From the NCBI RefSeq assembly GCF_001189845.1, contig NZ_LFLZ01000033.1, positions 1 to 64,000 of the forward strand: 64,000 nt of DNA, written 5' to 3'. Shown here one piece after another: positions 17,234-25,926 of this stretch. The notes below the pieces were generated by a model. The model was given only the letters and a program-made list of their open reading frames with translations, was not told the DNA's origin and searched no databases. How positions within the stretch are numbered: the stretch's first letter is position 1; the number at the start of each line of letters is the position of its first letter. Source of the stretch: Bradyrhizobium tropiciagri. GTDB lineage: Bacteria > Pseudomonadota > Alphaproteobacteria > Rhizobiales > Xanthobacteraceae. The translations under genes were made by a program, and so were the position numbers.

Positions 17234-18051
17234 GCCGCGCTCTCCCGCACGGCGGGCTTGTCGTCGGGGTCGACCAGCACCTCGTCCTCTTCACCGAGAT
17301 AGGCGCGCTTGACGTGGGGATCGGCGAGCACGGTGGCCGGATCGCCCTCGGCGATCTTGCGGCCGAAATCGAGCACCATGACGCGGTGGGAGATGTCCAT
17401 CACGACGCCCATGTCGTGCTCGATCATCATCACCGTCATGCCGAACTCTTCGTTGAGATCGACGATGTAGCGCGCCATGTCCTCCTTCTCTTCGAAGTTC
17501 ATGCCGGCCATCGGCTCGTCGAGCAGGATCAGTTGCGGCTCGAGCGCCATCGCGCGGGCGAGCTCGACCCGCTTGCGCAGGCCATAGGGCAGGGTGCCGG
17601 CGGTAGCCTTGCGCACCGACTGCAGATCGAGGAAGTCGATGATCTCCTCGACCTTGCGGCGGTGCTCCAGCTCCTCGCGGCGCGCGCCGGTCAGCCAGTA
17701 CAGCGAGCCCGTGATGAAGTTGTTCTTCAGGAGGTGATGGCGGCCGACCATGATGTTGTCGAGCACGCTCATGTGGTGGAACAGCGCCAGATTCTGGAAG
17801 GTCCGGCCGATGCCGAGGCGGGGCCGCGCGTTCGGGGTGAGGCCGGTGATGTCCTGGCCGCGATAGAACAGCTGGCCTTCGGTCGGCCGGTAGCGGCCGG
17901 AGATGCAGTTGACGATCGAGGTCTTGCCGGCGCCGTTCGGGCCGATGATCGAGAACAGCTCGCCTTCGTTGACGCCGAAGCTCACTTCGGTCAGCGCGCG
18001 GACGCCGCCAAAGCGCAATGAGACTCCGCGCACCTCGAGACTGTTAGCCAC
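17230..18051 (-). CDS. LivG-type ABC importer ATPase (GTG start)
   Basis: The 273-residue ATPase starts at a GTG (VANSLEVRGVSLRFGG) preceded by GGAGGGAACAGG, a strong ribosome site; the longer open frame to 18333 has no supporting homology. It has Walker A GPNGAGKTS, the signature region LPYGLRKRVELARAMA (the LivG-type variant of LSGGQ) and Walker B LILLDEPMAGMNFEEK. It is the first gene of the operon LivG, CoA ligase, LivH, LivM, binding protein, LivF, so transcription should start in the gap shared with the divergent Crp-family gene. Confidence 0.9.
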   Translation of the reverse strand: MANSLEVRGVSLRFGGVRALTEVSFGVNEGELFSIIGPNGAGKTSIVNCISGRYRPTEGQLFYRGQDITGLTPNARPRLGIGRTFQNLALFHHMSVLDNIMVGRHHLLKNNFITGSLYWLTGARREELEHRRKVEEIIDFLDLQSVRKATAGTLPYGLRKRVELARAMALEPQLILLDEPMAGMNFEEKEDMARYIVDLNEEFGMTVMMIEHDMGVVMDISHRVMVLDFGRKIAEGDPATVLADPHVKRAYLGEEDEVLVDPDDKPAVRESAA

Positions 18052-18444
18052 CCTGTTCCCTCCAGATACGGGCGCTTTGGCGCGCTCTTTATATCTTTCG
18101 CTTCGATCTCGGTTCGATCTTACATGGGGCGCCGAAGGAAACCATCCGACTAATGATGCCGGCGTCCGGGAGCAATTGCTCGCCCGATCGCCTGCGTCAT
18201 GCGCGGTAACGCCGCACCCCGCCTGCAAGCCCGTCTCGCGTCGTCCGCCTTCAGCGATCCATCGAAGCGCTGCGCCGCGCGGCGTTACGCGAGGTGGCTC
18301 TGAGTACGGGAAAGCGATAGGTTGAATTGTCATGTGCCCGACATTTGGTCAGGAATTTTCGCTGGCATTCCAGGCCTCGGGTCACCTGGCTTCGCGCACG
18401 GCGTTGCTGCGGTGCAATATCTTGGGTGGGATGCCGTCGCTAGA
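18052..18444. other. Divergent intergenic region between Liv operon and Crp-family gene
   Basis: This gap of about 390 bp should carry the promoters of the minus-strand Liv operon and the plus-strand regulator. A ribosome site for the GTG start is clear next to 18051. I found no convincing -35/-10 pair and no palindromic Crp or Fnr box (TGTGA-N6-TCACA or TTGAT-N4-ATCAA). Open frames on both strands through it are not protein-like. Confidence 0.45.
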
Positions 18445-19119
18445 ATGATTGCTGCTGATTACCTGAAGCGCATCGCGGCCTGGTCGCGCGAGCTGACCGA
18501 GCAAGAAATCGAGATCGCGCGCGCCGGCATTTCCGAGAAGTCGTACCGCGCCAACGAATTCATCTTCATGCGCGGCGACAACTTCCAGTACTGGACCGGC
18601 ATCGTCACCGGGCTGGCGCGGATGGGCATCGTCTCGCGCGGCGGCAAGGCGGCGAGTTTCGCGGGCCTCACTGCGGGCGCCTGGTTCGGCGAGGGGACGG
18701 TGCTCAAGAACGAGGCGCGGCGCTATGACGTGGTCGCGCTGCGCGACACAAGGCTGGCAATGATGGATCGCCGGACCTTTGTCTGGCTGTTCGAGAACAG
18801 CGTCGGCTTCAACCGCTTTTTGGTGGGGTCACTCAATGAGCGGCTCGGCCAGTTCATCGCGCTGCTCGAATATGGCCGCACGCTGGATGCCACCGCGCGG
18901 CTGGCGCGCTCGATCGCCTCGCTGTTCAACCCGATTCTCTATCCCGACCTCACTTTGCACCTGGAGATCACCCAGGAGGAGATCGGGGCGCTGTCGGGAA
19001 TCTCCCGGCAGAATGCGAATCAGTGTCTGAAGCGGCTGGAACGCGAGGGGCTGTTGCGGCTCGAATATGGCGGGGTGACTATCATCAACCTCGACCGGTT
19101 GCGCCATTACGGCGAATGA
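18445..19119 (+). CDS. Crp/Fnr-family transcriptional regulator
   Basis: The 224-residue protein has an N-terminal cyclic-nucleotide-binding-like barrel (YRANEFIFMRGDNFQYW ... GAWFGEGTVLKNEARRYDV) and a C-terminal winged helix with the recognition region EEIGALSGISRQNANQCLKR. The Fnr cluster cysteines are absent: the only cysteine is in the recognition helix, so it is not an Fnr-type oxygen sensor. The ATG at 18445 is preferred, since the upstream frame from 18322 lacks family similarity. It is divergent from the Liv/CoA-ligase operon and may control it. Confidence 0.85.
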   Translation: MIAADYLKRIAAWSRELTEQEIEIARAGISEKSYRANEFIFMRGDNFQYWTGIVTGLARMGIVSRGGKAASFAGLTAGAWFGEGTVLKNEARRYDVVALRDTRLAMMDRRTFVWLFENSVGFNRFLVGSLNERLGQFIALLEYGRTLDATARLARSIASLFNPILYPDLTLHLEITQEEIGALSGISRQNANQCLKRLEREGLLRLEYGGVTIINLDRLRHYGE

Positions 19120-19259
19120 GGTGCTCCGGGCCGGATTTAGCCATTTTTGGAGGCTTCCAAGCCCAGATTCAAGCAATTGTGCCATTAGACTTGGAGCAGA
19201 CCTGATGCTACAGACCAGCCTCGTCGGAACGCGCGGTTTTCGTGCTCTCTGGAGATAAC

Positions 19260-20345
19260 ATGGCGGCTCAGGACTTAAAGCGGCGCGTTGCGTTGATCAC
19301 TGGCATCACCGGGCAGGATGGTGCGTATCTCGCGGAATATCTCCTCGGCCTCGGTTATATCGTGCACGGGGTCAAGCGCCGCTCGTCCTCGCTCAACACT
19401 GCGCGTGTCGACCATCTCTACCAGGACCCGCATGCCGGCAACGTGCCGTTCCTGATGCACTACGGCGACATGACCGATTCGACCAATCTGATCCGGCTGA
19501 TGCAGCAGATCCGGCCAACCGAGATCTACAACCTCGCCGCCCAGAGCCACGTCCAGGTCAGCTTCGAGAGCCCCGAATACACCGCCAACGCCGACGCCAT
19601 CGGCGTGCTGCGCCTTCTGGAGGCGATCCGCATCCTCGGCATGGAAAAGGAGACGCGGTTCTACCAGGCCTCGACCTCGGAGCTTTACGGGCTCGTGCAG
19701 GAAGTGCCGCAGAAGGAAACCACGCCGTTCTATCCGCGCTCGCCCTACGGCGTCGCCAAGCTCTACGGCTACTGGATCACGGTGAACTACCGCGAGGCCT
19801 ATGGCATGTTCGCCAGCAACGGCATTCTGTTCAACCATGAGAGCCCGATCCGCGGCGAGACCTTCGTGACACGCAAGATCACACGCGGCGTTGCCCGCAT
19901 CGAAGTCGGCCTCGAGAGCAAGCTCTATCTCGGCAATCTCGATGCCAAGCGGGACTGGGGCCATGCCCGCGACTATGTCGAGGGCATGCACCGGATCCTG
20001 CAGGTGGATGAGCCCGGCGACTACGTGCTCGCGACCGGCGAGACGCGCTCTGTGCGCGAATTCGTCGAGCTGGCGTTTGCGGAGGTCGGCCGCAGCATCG
20101 AATGGCGCGGCGCAGGCGTCGAGGAGATCGGTGTGGACAAGTCGTCCGGCGAGACGCTGGTGCAGATCGATCCGACCTATTTCCGTCCGACTGAGGTCGA
20201 CCTTTTGATCGGCGACGCCAGCAAGGCGCGCGCCAAGCTCGGCTGGGCGCCGAAGACGTCGTTCGCACAACTGGTGAAGGAAATGGTCGCCAGCGATCTC
20301 GTCGAGGCCAGGCAGGATGCGGCCAATGGCAAGCACGGCGTTTGA
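19260..20345 (+). CDS. gmd: GDP-mannose 4,6-dehydratase
   Basis: The 361-residue extended SDR enzyme has the cofactor motif ALITGITGQDGAYLAEYL, the substrate region HGVKRRSSSLNTARVDHLY, the catalytic STSELYG block and YxxxK in RSPYGVAKLYGYW, all diagnostic for GMD. It makes GDP-4-keto-6-deoxymannose in the cytosol for GDP-fucose (or GDP-rhamnose) synthesis. The start at 19260 follows GGAG at 19251. The gene overlaps fcl by 20 bp, so the two are coupled. A truncated dead copy of this gene lies at 7.22-7.41 kb. Confidence 0.97.
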   Translation: MAAQDLKRRVALITGITGQDGAYLAEYLLGLGYIVHGVKRRSSSLNTARVDHLYQDPHAGNVPFLMHYGDMTDSTNLIRLMQQIRPTEIYNLAAQSHVQVSFESPEYTANADAIGVLRLLEAIRILGMEKETRFYQASTSELYGLVQEVPQKETTPFYPRSPYGVAKLYGYWITVNYREAYGMFASNGILFNHESPIRGETFVTRKITRGVARIEVGLESKLYLGNLDAKRDWGHARDYVEGMHRILQVDEPGDYVLATGETRSVREFVELAFAEVGRSIEWRGAGVEEIGVDKSSGETLVQIDPTYFRPTEVDLLIGDASKARAKLGWAPKTSFAQLVKEMVASDLVEARQDAANGKHGV

Positions 20346-21282
20346 ACTGAAGGGCAAGACGGTTTTCGTCGCTGGCCATCGTGGCATGGTTGGCTCGGCG
20401 CTGATGCGCCGGCTGGCGCGTGAGCAGGCCGATCTCCTGACCGTCTCGCGCAGCGAGGTCGATTTGCGCGACCAGGGCGCGGTGAATTCCTGGTTCGCGG
20501 CGAAGCGCCCGCAGGCGGTGTTCCTCGCCGCGGCCAAGGTCGGCGGCATCGTCGCCAACAACACGCTGCGGGCGGAATTTCTCTACGACAATCTGGCGAT
20601 CTCGACCAATCTGATCCGCGCGGCGCATGCCAATGGCTGCGAGAAGCTGATGTTCTTCGGTTCGTCCTGCATCTATCCGCGCCTGGCGCCGCAGCCGCTG
20701 CGCGAGGACTCGATGCTGACCGGTCCGCTGGAGCCGACCAACGAGCCCTATGCCATCGCCAAGATCGCCGGCATCAAGATGACCGAGGCCTATCGCAGCC
20801 AGTATGGCGCCGATTTCATCAGCGTGATGCCGACCAACCTCTACGGTCCCGGCGACAATTATCATCCCGAATACAGCCACGTCGTTGCGGCGCTGATCCG
20901 CCGCTTCCATGAGGCCAAGGTCTCGGGCGCCGCCGATGTCGTGGTGTGGGGCACGGGCACGCCGCGCCGTGAATTCCTCTATGTCGACGATCTCGCCGAC
21001 GCCTGCATCCATTTGATGAAGACCTACTCCTCGTCGGAGCTGGTCAATATCGGCACCGGCGAGGACATCACGATCGCCGAATTCGCCCGCGTCGTTGCCG
21101 CCGCCGTCGGCTATCGCGGTGAGATCAGCTTCGACACCTCACGTCCCGACGGTACGCCGCGCAAGCTGCTCGACGTCAACAGGCTCGCCAAGCTCGGTTG
21201 GCGCGCCACCACGTCGCTCGAGGATGGCATCAAGCTCGCGTACCAGGCCTATCTGAACGAGACGAAGCAGGCGGCGGTGTAG
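20326..21282 (+). CDS. fcl: GDP-L-fucose synthase
   Basis: The 318-residue SDR epimerase-reductase has the cofactor motif VFVAGHRGMVGSALMRR, the AAKVGGIVANN block specific to Fcl/WcaG, the FFGSSCIYPR catalytic serine region and YxxxK in EPYAIAKIAGIKM. It converts the GMD product to GDP-L-fucose with NADPH. The start ATGGCAAGCACGGCG at 20326 is preferred over one three codons upstream. It is the second gene of the gmd-fcl pair; an internal piece of a dead copy is at about 7.41-7.55 kb. Confidence 0.95.
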   Translation: MASTAFELKGKTVFVAGHRGMVGSALMRRLAREQADLLTVSRSEVDLRDQGAVNSWFAAKRPQAVFLAAAKVGGIVANNTLRAEFLYDNLAISTNLIRAAHANGCEKLMFFGSSCIYPRLAPQPLREDSMLTGPLEPTNEPYAIAKIAGIKMTEAYRSQYGADFISVMPTNLYGPGDNYHPEYSHVVAALIRRFHEAKVSGAADVVVWGTGTPRREFLYVDDLADACIHLMKTYSSSELVNIGTGEDITIAEFARVVAAAVGYRGEISFDTSRPDGTPRKLLDVNRLAKLGWRATTSLEDGIKLAYQAYLNETKQAAV

Positions 21283-21291
21283 CGCCGAGCG

Positions 21292-22134
21292 TCACTTCGC
21301 AGCCGTCCGCGGCGGCGCCTTCGCCAGCGCCATCGCCATCGCCGAGATCAGCGGCTTCATGAAGAACGCATCGTTGACCGGATAGATGTCGGTGCGCAGG
21401 CCGTAGGTCTTCAGTTCATCCGACACCACGGGCCCGACGGAGGCGATCGGCGTCTGCTCCAGGCCCTCGCGCAATTGCGCCTCGCACTTGTGCGCCTGTG
21501 CCACCTCGAGCAGGCGGCGAACCTGGCCGGAGCTCGTCAATGCGATCGCATCAATTTGGCCCCGCGCCATCTCGTCGATCGCGGTGACGATGTTGGCGTC
21601 GGCGGCCTGCGCATCATAGACATAGGGCAGCACGGTATCGACCTCGGCGCCCTGCGCCTTGATCGCACCGATCAGGGTGGCGTGATCCTTGTCAGGGTAG
21701 AGCTGCAGCCCGAGCCGATGTCCCTTCAGGTCGAGCTTCGACAGCATCTCGGCAACGCCTTCCGAGGTCGGCTTCTCCGTCGTCATTTGCGGCTCCAGCC
21801 CGATCTCGCGCAACGCGCGGCCGGGCTTGGGGCCGCGGGCGAATTTGCGCGCCTTGCCGAGGCCGCCGACGAACTCCGCCTCGACCCCGATCCGGCGCAC
21901 GACCTTCATCAGCCGGCGCAGGCCTTCGCCGGTCATCAGCACGAGGTCGTCGAGCGGTCGTTCGATGGCGCGGCGAATCCAGGCCTCGATCGGTGCCGGA
22001 TCCGGCGCATCGTGGATAGTGAACATCGGGCATTGCAGCACATCGGCGCCCTGCTCGGCGAGCAGACGGGAAAACTGCGCCTCCTCACGCGTCTCGAGGA
22101 TCAGGATGCGGTAGCCGTTCAGCCGTTCAGCCAT
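21292..22134 (-). CDS. HemD-like uroporphyrinogen-III synthase family protein
   Basis: The 280-residue protein has the two-domain HemD layout: RILILETREEAQFSRLLAEQ at the N-terminus, FARGPKPGRALREIGL near the inter-domain hinge, and DAIALTSSGQVRRLLEVA with IASVGPVVSDELKTYGL in the C-terminal part. HemD catalyses ring closure of hydroxymethylbilane to uroporphyrinogen III in the cytosol. It is standalone, with no hemC neighbour, so a tetrapyrrole role outside the main heme locus is possible. It converges on fcl with a 9-bp gap and diverges from purU. Confidence 0.78.
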   Translation of the reverse strand: MAERLNGYRILILETREEAQFSRLLAEQGADVLQCPMFTIHDAPDPAPIEAWIRRAIERPLDDLVLMTGEGLRRLMKVVRRIGVEAEFVGGLGKARKFARGPKPGRALREIGLEPQMTTEKPTSEGVAEMLSKLDLKGHRLGLQLYPDKDHATLIGAIKAQGAEVDTVLPYVYDAQAADANIVTAIDEMARGQIDAIALTSSGQVRRLLEVAQAHKCEAQLREGLEQTPIASVGPVVSDELKTYGLRTDIYPVNDAFFMKPLISAMAMALAKAPPRTAAK

Positions 22135-22270
22135 GATGGTCCCTAACAAACATTGTCGTCATTTGTTCGATTTGACCCCCGCGCCGGGATTGGCGCAAGG
22201 CCACCTGCAGTGATAGACGGGGGCCGAAAATGACCGTTCCACGCAACTGCTCAAGCTTTGGTCAATTGGC

Positions 22271-23134
22271 ATGCCCGACCATCAATTCGTTCTGACCCTG
22301 TCCTGTCCGGACCGCCCCGGGATCGTCTCCGCGGTCTCGACCTTCCTCGCGCATAACGGCCAGAACATCCTGGACGCCCAGCAGTTCAACGATGTCGAGA
22401 CCGGCAAGTTCTTCATGCGCGTGGTGTTCACCGCAGCCGACCTCGCGGTCGGGCTGCCGGCGCTGCAGACCGGCTTTGCCGCGATCGCCGAACGTTTCGG
22501 CATGGAATGGCAGATGCGCGACCGCGCCACCCGCCGCCGGGTGATGCTGCTGGTGTCGAAGTCCGATCATTGCCTGGTCGACATCCTCTATCGCTGGCGC
22601 ACCGGTGAGCTCGAGATGATCCCGACCGCGATCGTCTCAAACCATCCGCGCGAGACCTACGGCTCGCTCGATTTCGGCGATATCCCGTTCCATCATCTGC
22701 CGGTGACCAAGGACACCAAGCGGCAGCAGGAAGACGCGGTGTGGCAGCTGGCGCAGGACACTAATACCGATCTCGTCGTGCTGGCCCGCTACATGCAGAT
22801 CCTCTCGGACGAGATGTCGGCGCGGCTGTCGGGCCGCTGCATCAACATCCATCATTCCTTCCTGCCGGGCTTCAAGGGCGCCAAGCCCTATCACCAGGCG
22901 CATGAGCGCGGCGTCAAGCTGATCGGCGCCACCGCGCATTACGTCACCAGCGATCTCGACGAGGGGCCGATCATCGACCAGGACGTCGAGCGCATCAGCC
23001 ATCGCGACACGCCCGAGGATCTCGTGCGCAAGGGCCGCGACATCGAGCGCCGCGTGCTGGCGCGGGCGATCCGCTACCATCTCGCCGACCGCGTCATCCT
23101 CAACGGGCGCAAGACCGTGGTGTTCGTGGACTGA
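22271..23134 (+). CDS. purU: Formyltetrahydrofolate deformylase
   Basis: The 287-residue protein has an N-terminal ACT domain (FVLTLSCPDRPGIVSAVST) and a C-terminal formyltransferase-like domain with the conserved Asn-His-Asp set in INIHHSFLPGFKGAKPYHQA and HYVTSDLDEGPIIDQD. It hydrolyses 10-formyl-THF to formate and THF in the cytosol, balancing the one-carbon pool. The length matches PurU of about 280-290 residues. Methionine-cycle genes (metK, ahcY, a MetE-like gene) lie 6-12 kb away but are not in the same transcript. Confidence 0.95.
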   Translation: MPDHQFVLTLSCPDRPGIVSAVSTFLAHNGQNILDAQQFNDVETGKFFMRVVFTAADLAVGLPALQTGFAAIAERFGMEWQMRDRATRRRVMLLVSKSDHCLVDILYRWRTGELEMIPTAIVSNHPRETYGSLDFGDIPFHHLPVTKDTKRQQEDAVWQLAQDTNTDLVVLARYMQILSDEMSARLSGRCINIHHSFLPGFKGAKPYHQAHERGVKLIGATAHYVTSDLDEGPIIDQDVERISHRDTPEDLVRKGRDIERRVLARAIRYHLADRVILNGRKTVVFVD

Positions 23135-23197
23135 CCCCAGGTTCACCCGGTTGCCGCGCTTTGACTCCCATGGTGTCGCCTTGCATCGAGGTGCTGC

Positions 23198-23983
23198 ATG
23201 AAACTCATCCACATGAGCGACATCCATCTGACGGCGCCGGGGAGGACGATCTTCGGCCGTGATCCCCTGGTCAATTTCGAGCGTGCGCTCGATCAGGTGC
23301 TTGCCGATCATCGCGATGCCGAGCTGATGGTGATCTCGGGCGACCTTTCCGATCTCGGCGACCTCGCGGACTATCGATTGCTGCGCGATCGCCTGAGCCG
23401 GTTTCCGATCCCGACGCGGCTCTGTATCGGCAACCACGACCATCGCGAGACGTTTCTCAGCGTGTTTCCCGAATGCGCCGACGCGGACGGCTTCGTACAA
23501 GGTGTGCACGACACGTCGGTCGGACGCGTTTTGCTGCTCGATACCTACGAGCCGCAGACGGCCGCCGGCAGCTTCTGCGAGACGCGGCAGGCCTGGCTGG
23601 AGCGGCAGCTATCCGAGCATGACGGGCCGTTCTTCCTGTTCATGCATCACAATCCATTCCCGACCCATATCGGCCCGGTGGACCGTATCGGCCTGCTCGA
23701 CGATGCCGCGTTCCGCTCGATCGTCGCGAAGCACCGGAGCAAGATCCGGCACATCTTCTTCGGTCACTGCCACATGGTGCTGAGCGGTTCGGTTGCCGGC
23801 ATCCCCACGACCTCGCTGCGCGGAACCAACCACGCCAGCTATCCGGTGTTTGCGGAGGTGCTGACGGTCGCCGATTTGCCGGAGTCCTACGGCGTGGCGT
23901 TCATCGGCGACGACTACGTCACCGTGCACATGGTGGAGTTCGGGTACCGCGGCGAAATCATCAGCGAGGGTGCCCTCGACTAG
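23198..23983 (+). CDS. CpdA-like metallophosphoesterase
   Basis: The 261-residue protein has all calcineurin-type metal motifs: KLIHMSDIHL (D-x-H), VISGDLSDLGD (GD-x-x-D), CIGNHDHRE (GNHD), FMHHNPFP (H) and FFGHCHM (GH-x-H). The family includes the 3',5'-cAMP phosphodiesterase CpdA and glycerophosphodiesterases. It is probably cytosolic, as no signal peptide is present. The start at 23198 is 63 bp after purU and could be co-transcribed with it. The exact substrate is undetermined. Confidence 0.87.
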   Translation: MKLIHMSDIHLTAPGRTIFGRDPLVNFERALDQVLADHRDAELMVISGDLSDLGDLADYRLLRDRLSRFPIPTRLCIGNHDHRETFLSVFPECADADGFVQGVHDTSVGRVLLLDTYEPQTAAGSFCETRQAWLERQLSEHDGPFFLFMHHNPFPTHIGPVDRIGLLDDAAFRSIVAKHRSKIRHIFFGHCHMVLSGSVAGIPTTSLRGTNHASYPVFAEVLTVADLPESYGVAFIGDDYVTVHMVEFGYRGEIISEGALD

Positions 23984-23990
23984 GCCGCGC

Positions 23991-24269
23991 TCAGTGGGCA
24001 GCGCCCTGCGTGGTCGCCGCCGGCTTGGCGTCGTCGCCGCGCTCGGCCGCGGGCATCAGGCGCTTGCGCTCCCGTTCCTGCATAAACTTATCATACTCCG
24101 GGGTGCCCGGCCGCGGCGGCGCATCGGCGGGCAGGCCACCCGCCCAGGCCGGAATGTAGTCGGCCATCCCGGCCGAGACCTTTTGGTTCATTGAGCTGCA
24201 CCCCCCGAGCGCGCAGGCCGCGAGCGCGAGGGCAGTCAGGACACGGATGTGGCGTGTGAAGATCGGCAT
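23991..24269 (-). CDS. Small lipoprotein of unknown function
   Basis: The 92-residue protein has a signal peptide ending in the lipobox LGGC, after TALALAACA, so the cysteine would be acylated and the protein anchored to a membrane. The mature part is Pro/Ala-rich and polar, with PGTPEYDKFMQERERKR as its most distinctive stretch. The start at 24269 is preferred to the ATG at 24281. It converges on the phosphodiesterase gene with a 7-bp gap. I do not recognise the family. Confidence 0.7.
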   Translation of the reverse strand: MPIFTRHIRVLTALALAACALGGCSSMNQKVSAGMADYIPAWAGGLPADAPPRPGTPEYDKFMQERERKRLMPAAERGDDAKPAATTQGAAH

Positions 24270-24345
24270 TGGCGGCAGCATACAGCCTGGTCTTTATGGA
24301 TCATGATGTTGGGCGCGACCGTTCGGCTGCAATTGTGCTTGTTTG

Positions 24346-24381
24346 TTGACATTGGCGATTGATTTGTACGATCGTACAAAT
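24346..24381 (+). promoter_or_regulatory. Candidate promoter with a perfect 20-bp palindromic operator
   Basis: ATTTGTACGATCGTACAAAT at 24362-24381 is a perfect 20-bp palindrome. A TTGACA hexamer at 24346-24351 lies just upstream, with TACGAT 15 bp later inside the palindrome. A protein bound there would cover the -10 region, as expected of a TetR- or GntR-type repressor. It is in the leader of the second Liv operon, about 260 bp upstream of the binding-protein start. No regulator gene of those families is adjacent. The rest of the gap, 24282-24638, holds no recognisable gene. Confidence 0.6.
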
Positions 24382-24638
24382 GAATCGAGATCGCGGCCCG
24401 CTTTAGCTCGCGAGACCGGTTCTCGTTGGGGGCGTTGAGTTTCGGGGAGCGATTCTGGTATCCTGATACTTGTGGCTACGGCTGGGTCCGATCGCGCCAC
24501 GCGCGACACACGTCCATCGTCCGATTGACAATAGGGCGCTTCGAGACGCCTTGTCGCGTTGCGGCTTGGCCGCAACATGCTTGGGTTAAGGCAAGGGCCG
24601 GGCACTCGGCTCGAGGCAGAAGAATGGAAGGGGGAGGG

Positions 24639-25826
24639 ATGTCGATGTTCAATCGTCGCAAGATGTTGCTGTGGGGCGCCGCTTCGGCCGCGCTTTACGG
24701 GTTTTGCGCCAGCGTGCCGGCACGGGCGGACGACGCCGTCAAGATTGGCCTGATCCTGCCGATGACCGGCGGCCAGGCCTCGACCGGCAAGCAGATCGAC
24801 AATGCGATCAAGCTCTACATGCAGCAGAACGGCGACACCGTCGCCGGCAAGAAGATCGAGGTCATCCTGAAGGACGACGCCGCGGTGCCCGACAACACCA
24901 AGCGACTCGCCCAGGAGCTGATCGTCAACGACAAGGTCAATTTCATTGCCGGCTTCGGCGTGACGCCGGCCGCGCTTGCGGCCGCGAAGCTTGCCACGGA
25001 GGCGAAGATCCCGGAAGTCGTGATGGCGGCCGGCACCTCGATCGTCACCGAGCGCTCGCCCTATATCGTGCGCACCAGCTTCACGCTGGCGCAGTCCTCC
25101 ACCATCATCGGCGACTGGGCGGTCAAGAACGGCATCAAGAGAGTCGCGACGCTGACCTCTGACTATGCGCCCGGCAACGATGCGCTGACCTTCTTCAAGC
25201 AGCACTTCACCGCCGGCGGCGGCGAGATCGTGGAAGAGGTCAAGGTCCCGCTCGCCAATCCCGACTTCGCGCCGTTCCTGCAGCGCATGAAGGATTCCAA
25301 GCCCGACGCGATGTTCGTGTTCGTGCCGGCAGGGCAGGGTGGCAATTTCATGAAGCAATATGCCGAGCGCGGGCTCGACAAGAGCGGCATGAAGGTGATC
25401 GGCCCCGGCGACGTCATGGACGACGACCTGCTCAACAACATGGGCGATGCCGCGCTCGGCGCGGTGACGGCGCATCTTTATTCCGCGGCGCATCCCTCCC
25501 AGATGAACAAGGATTTCGTCGCCGCCTACAAGAAGGCGTTCGGCAACCGTCCGGGCTTCATGGCGATCAGCGGCTATGACGGCATCCATCTGATCTACGA
25601 GGCGCTGAAGAAGACCAATGGCGCGACCGACGGCGACAAGCTGATCGAGGCGATGAAGGGCATGAAGTGGGAGAGCCCGCGCGGTCCGATCTCGATCGAT
25701 CCGGAAACCCGCGACATCGTGCAGAACATCTATATCCGCAAGGTCGAGAAGGTCGACGGCGAGCTCTACAACGTCGAGTTCGCGACCTTCGAGGCGGTCA
25801 AGGATTCCGGCAAGACCAAGAAGTGA
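24639..25826 (+). CDS. Periplasmic substrate-binding protein of second Liv-type importer
   Basis: The 395-residue protein has a signal peptide (MSMFNRRKMLLWGAASAALY, cleavage near ARADDA) and the LivK-type fold starting VKIGLILPMTGGQASTG. The start at 24639 is preceded by GGGGGAGGG, a strong ribosome site; the frame open further upstream is not protein-like. Type-1 periplasmic binding proteins of this group bind amino acids, aromatic acids or other organic acids. It heads the operon SBP, LivH, LivM, LivG, LivF, MetE-like, and the palindrome near 24.37 kb is in its leader. Confidence 0.9.
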   Translation: MSMFNRRKMLLWGAASAALYGFCASVPARADDAVKIGLILPMTGGQASTGKQIDNAIKLYMQQNGDTVAGKKIEVILKDDAAVPDNTKRLAQELIVNDKVNFIAGFGVTPAALAAAKLATEAKIPEVVMAAGTSIVTERSPYIVRTSFTLAQSSTIIGDWAVKNGIKRVATLTSDYAPGNDALTFFKQHFTAGGGEIVEEVKVPLANPDFAPFLQRMKDSKPDAMFVFVPAGQGGNFMKQYAERGLDKSGMKVIGPGDVMDDDLLNNMGDAALGAVTAHLYSAAHPSQMNKDFVAAYKKAFGNRPGFMAISGYDGIHLIYEALKKTNGATDGDKLIEAMKGMKWESPRGPISIDPETRDIVQNIYIRKVEKVDGELYNVEFATFEAVKDSGKTKK

Positions 25827-25850
25827 CGCGCGAAGCTCCGCCTCCCTCCA

Positions 25851-25879
25851 CGTCATGGCCGGACAAGCCGGCCATGACG
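25851..25879 (+). terminator. Hairpin between binding-protein and LivH genes
   Basis: CGTCATGGCCGG and CCGGCCATGACG form a perfect 12-bp stem around the loop ACAAG. No U-run follows, so it may be an attenuator, a 3' mRNA stabiliser or a dispersed palindromic repeat rather than a full terminator. The position after the binding-protein gene fits the common need for more binding protein than permease. Confidence 0.6.
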
Positions 25880-25926
25880 GCCACTTGACGTGGTATCCTT
25901 TGCGTCCTCTCGGCTGAGCTGACTTG

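Noticed and set aside
18052..18444. Fnr or Crp box between the Liv operon and the regulator gene
   Set aside because: No TTGAT-N4-ATCAA or TGTGA-N6-TCACA pair could be found in the gap.
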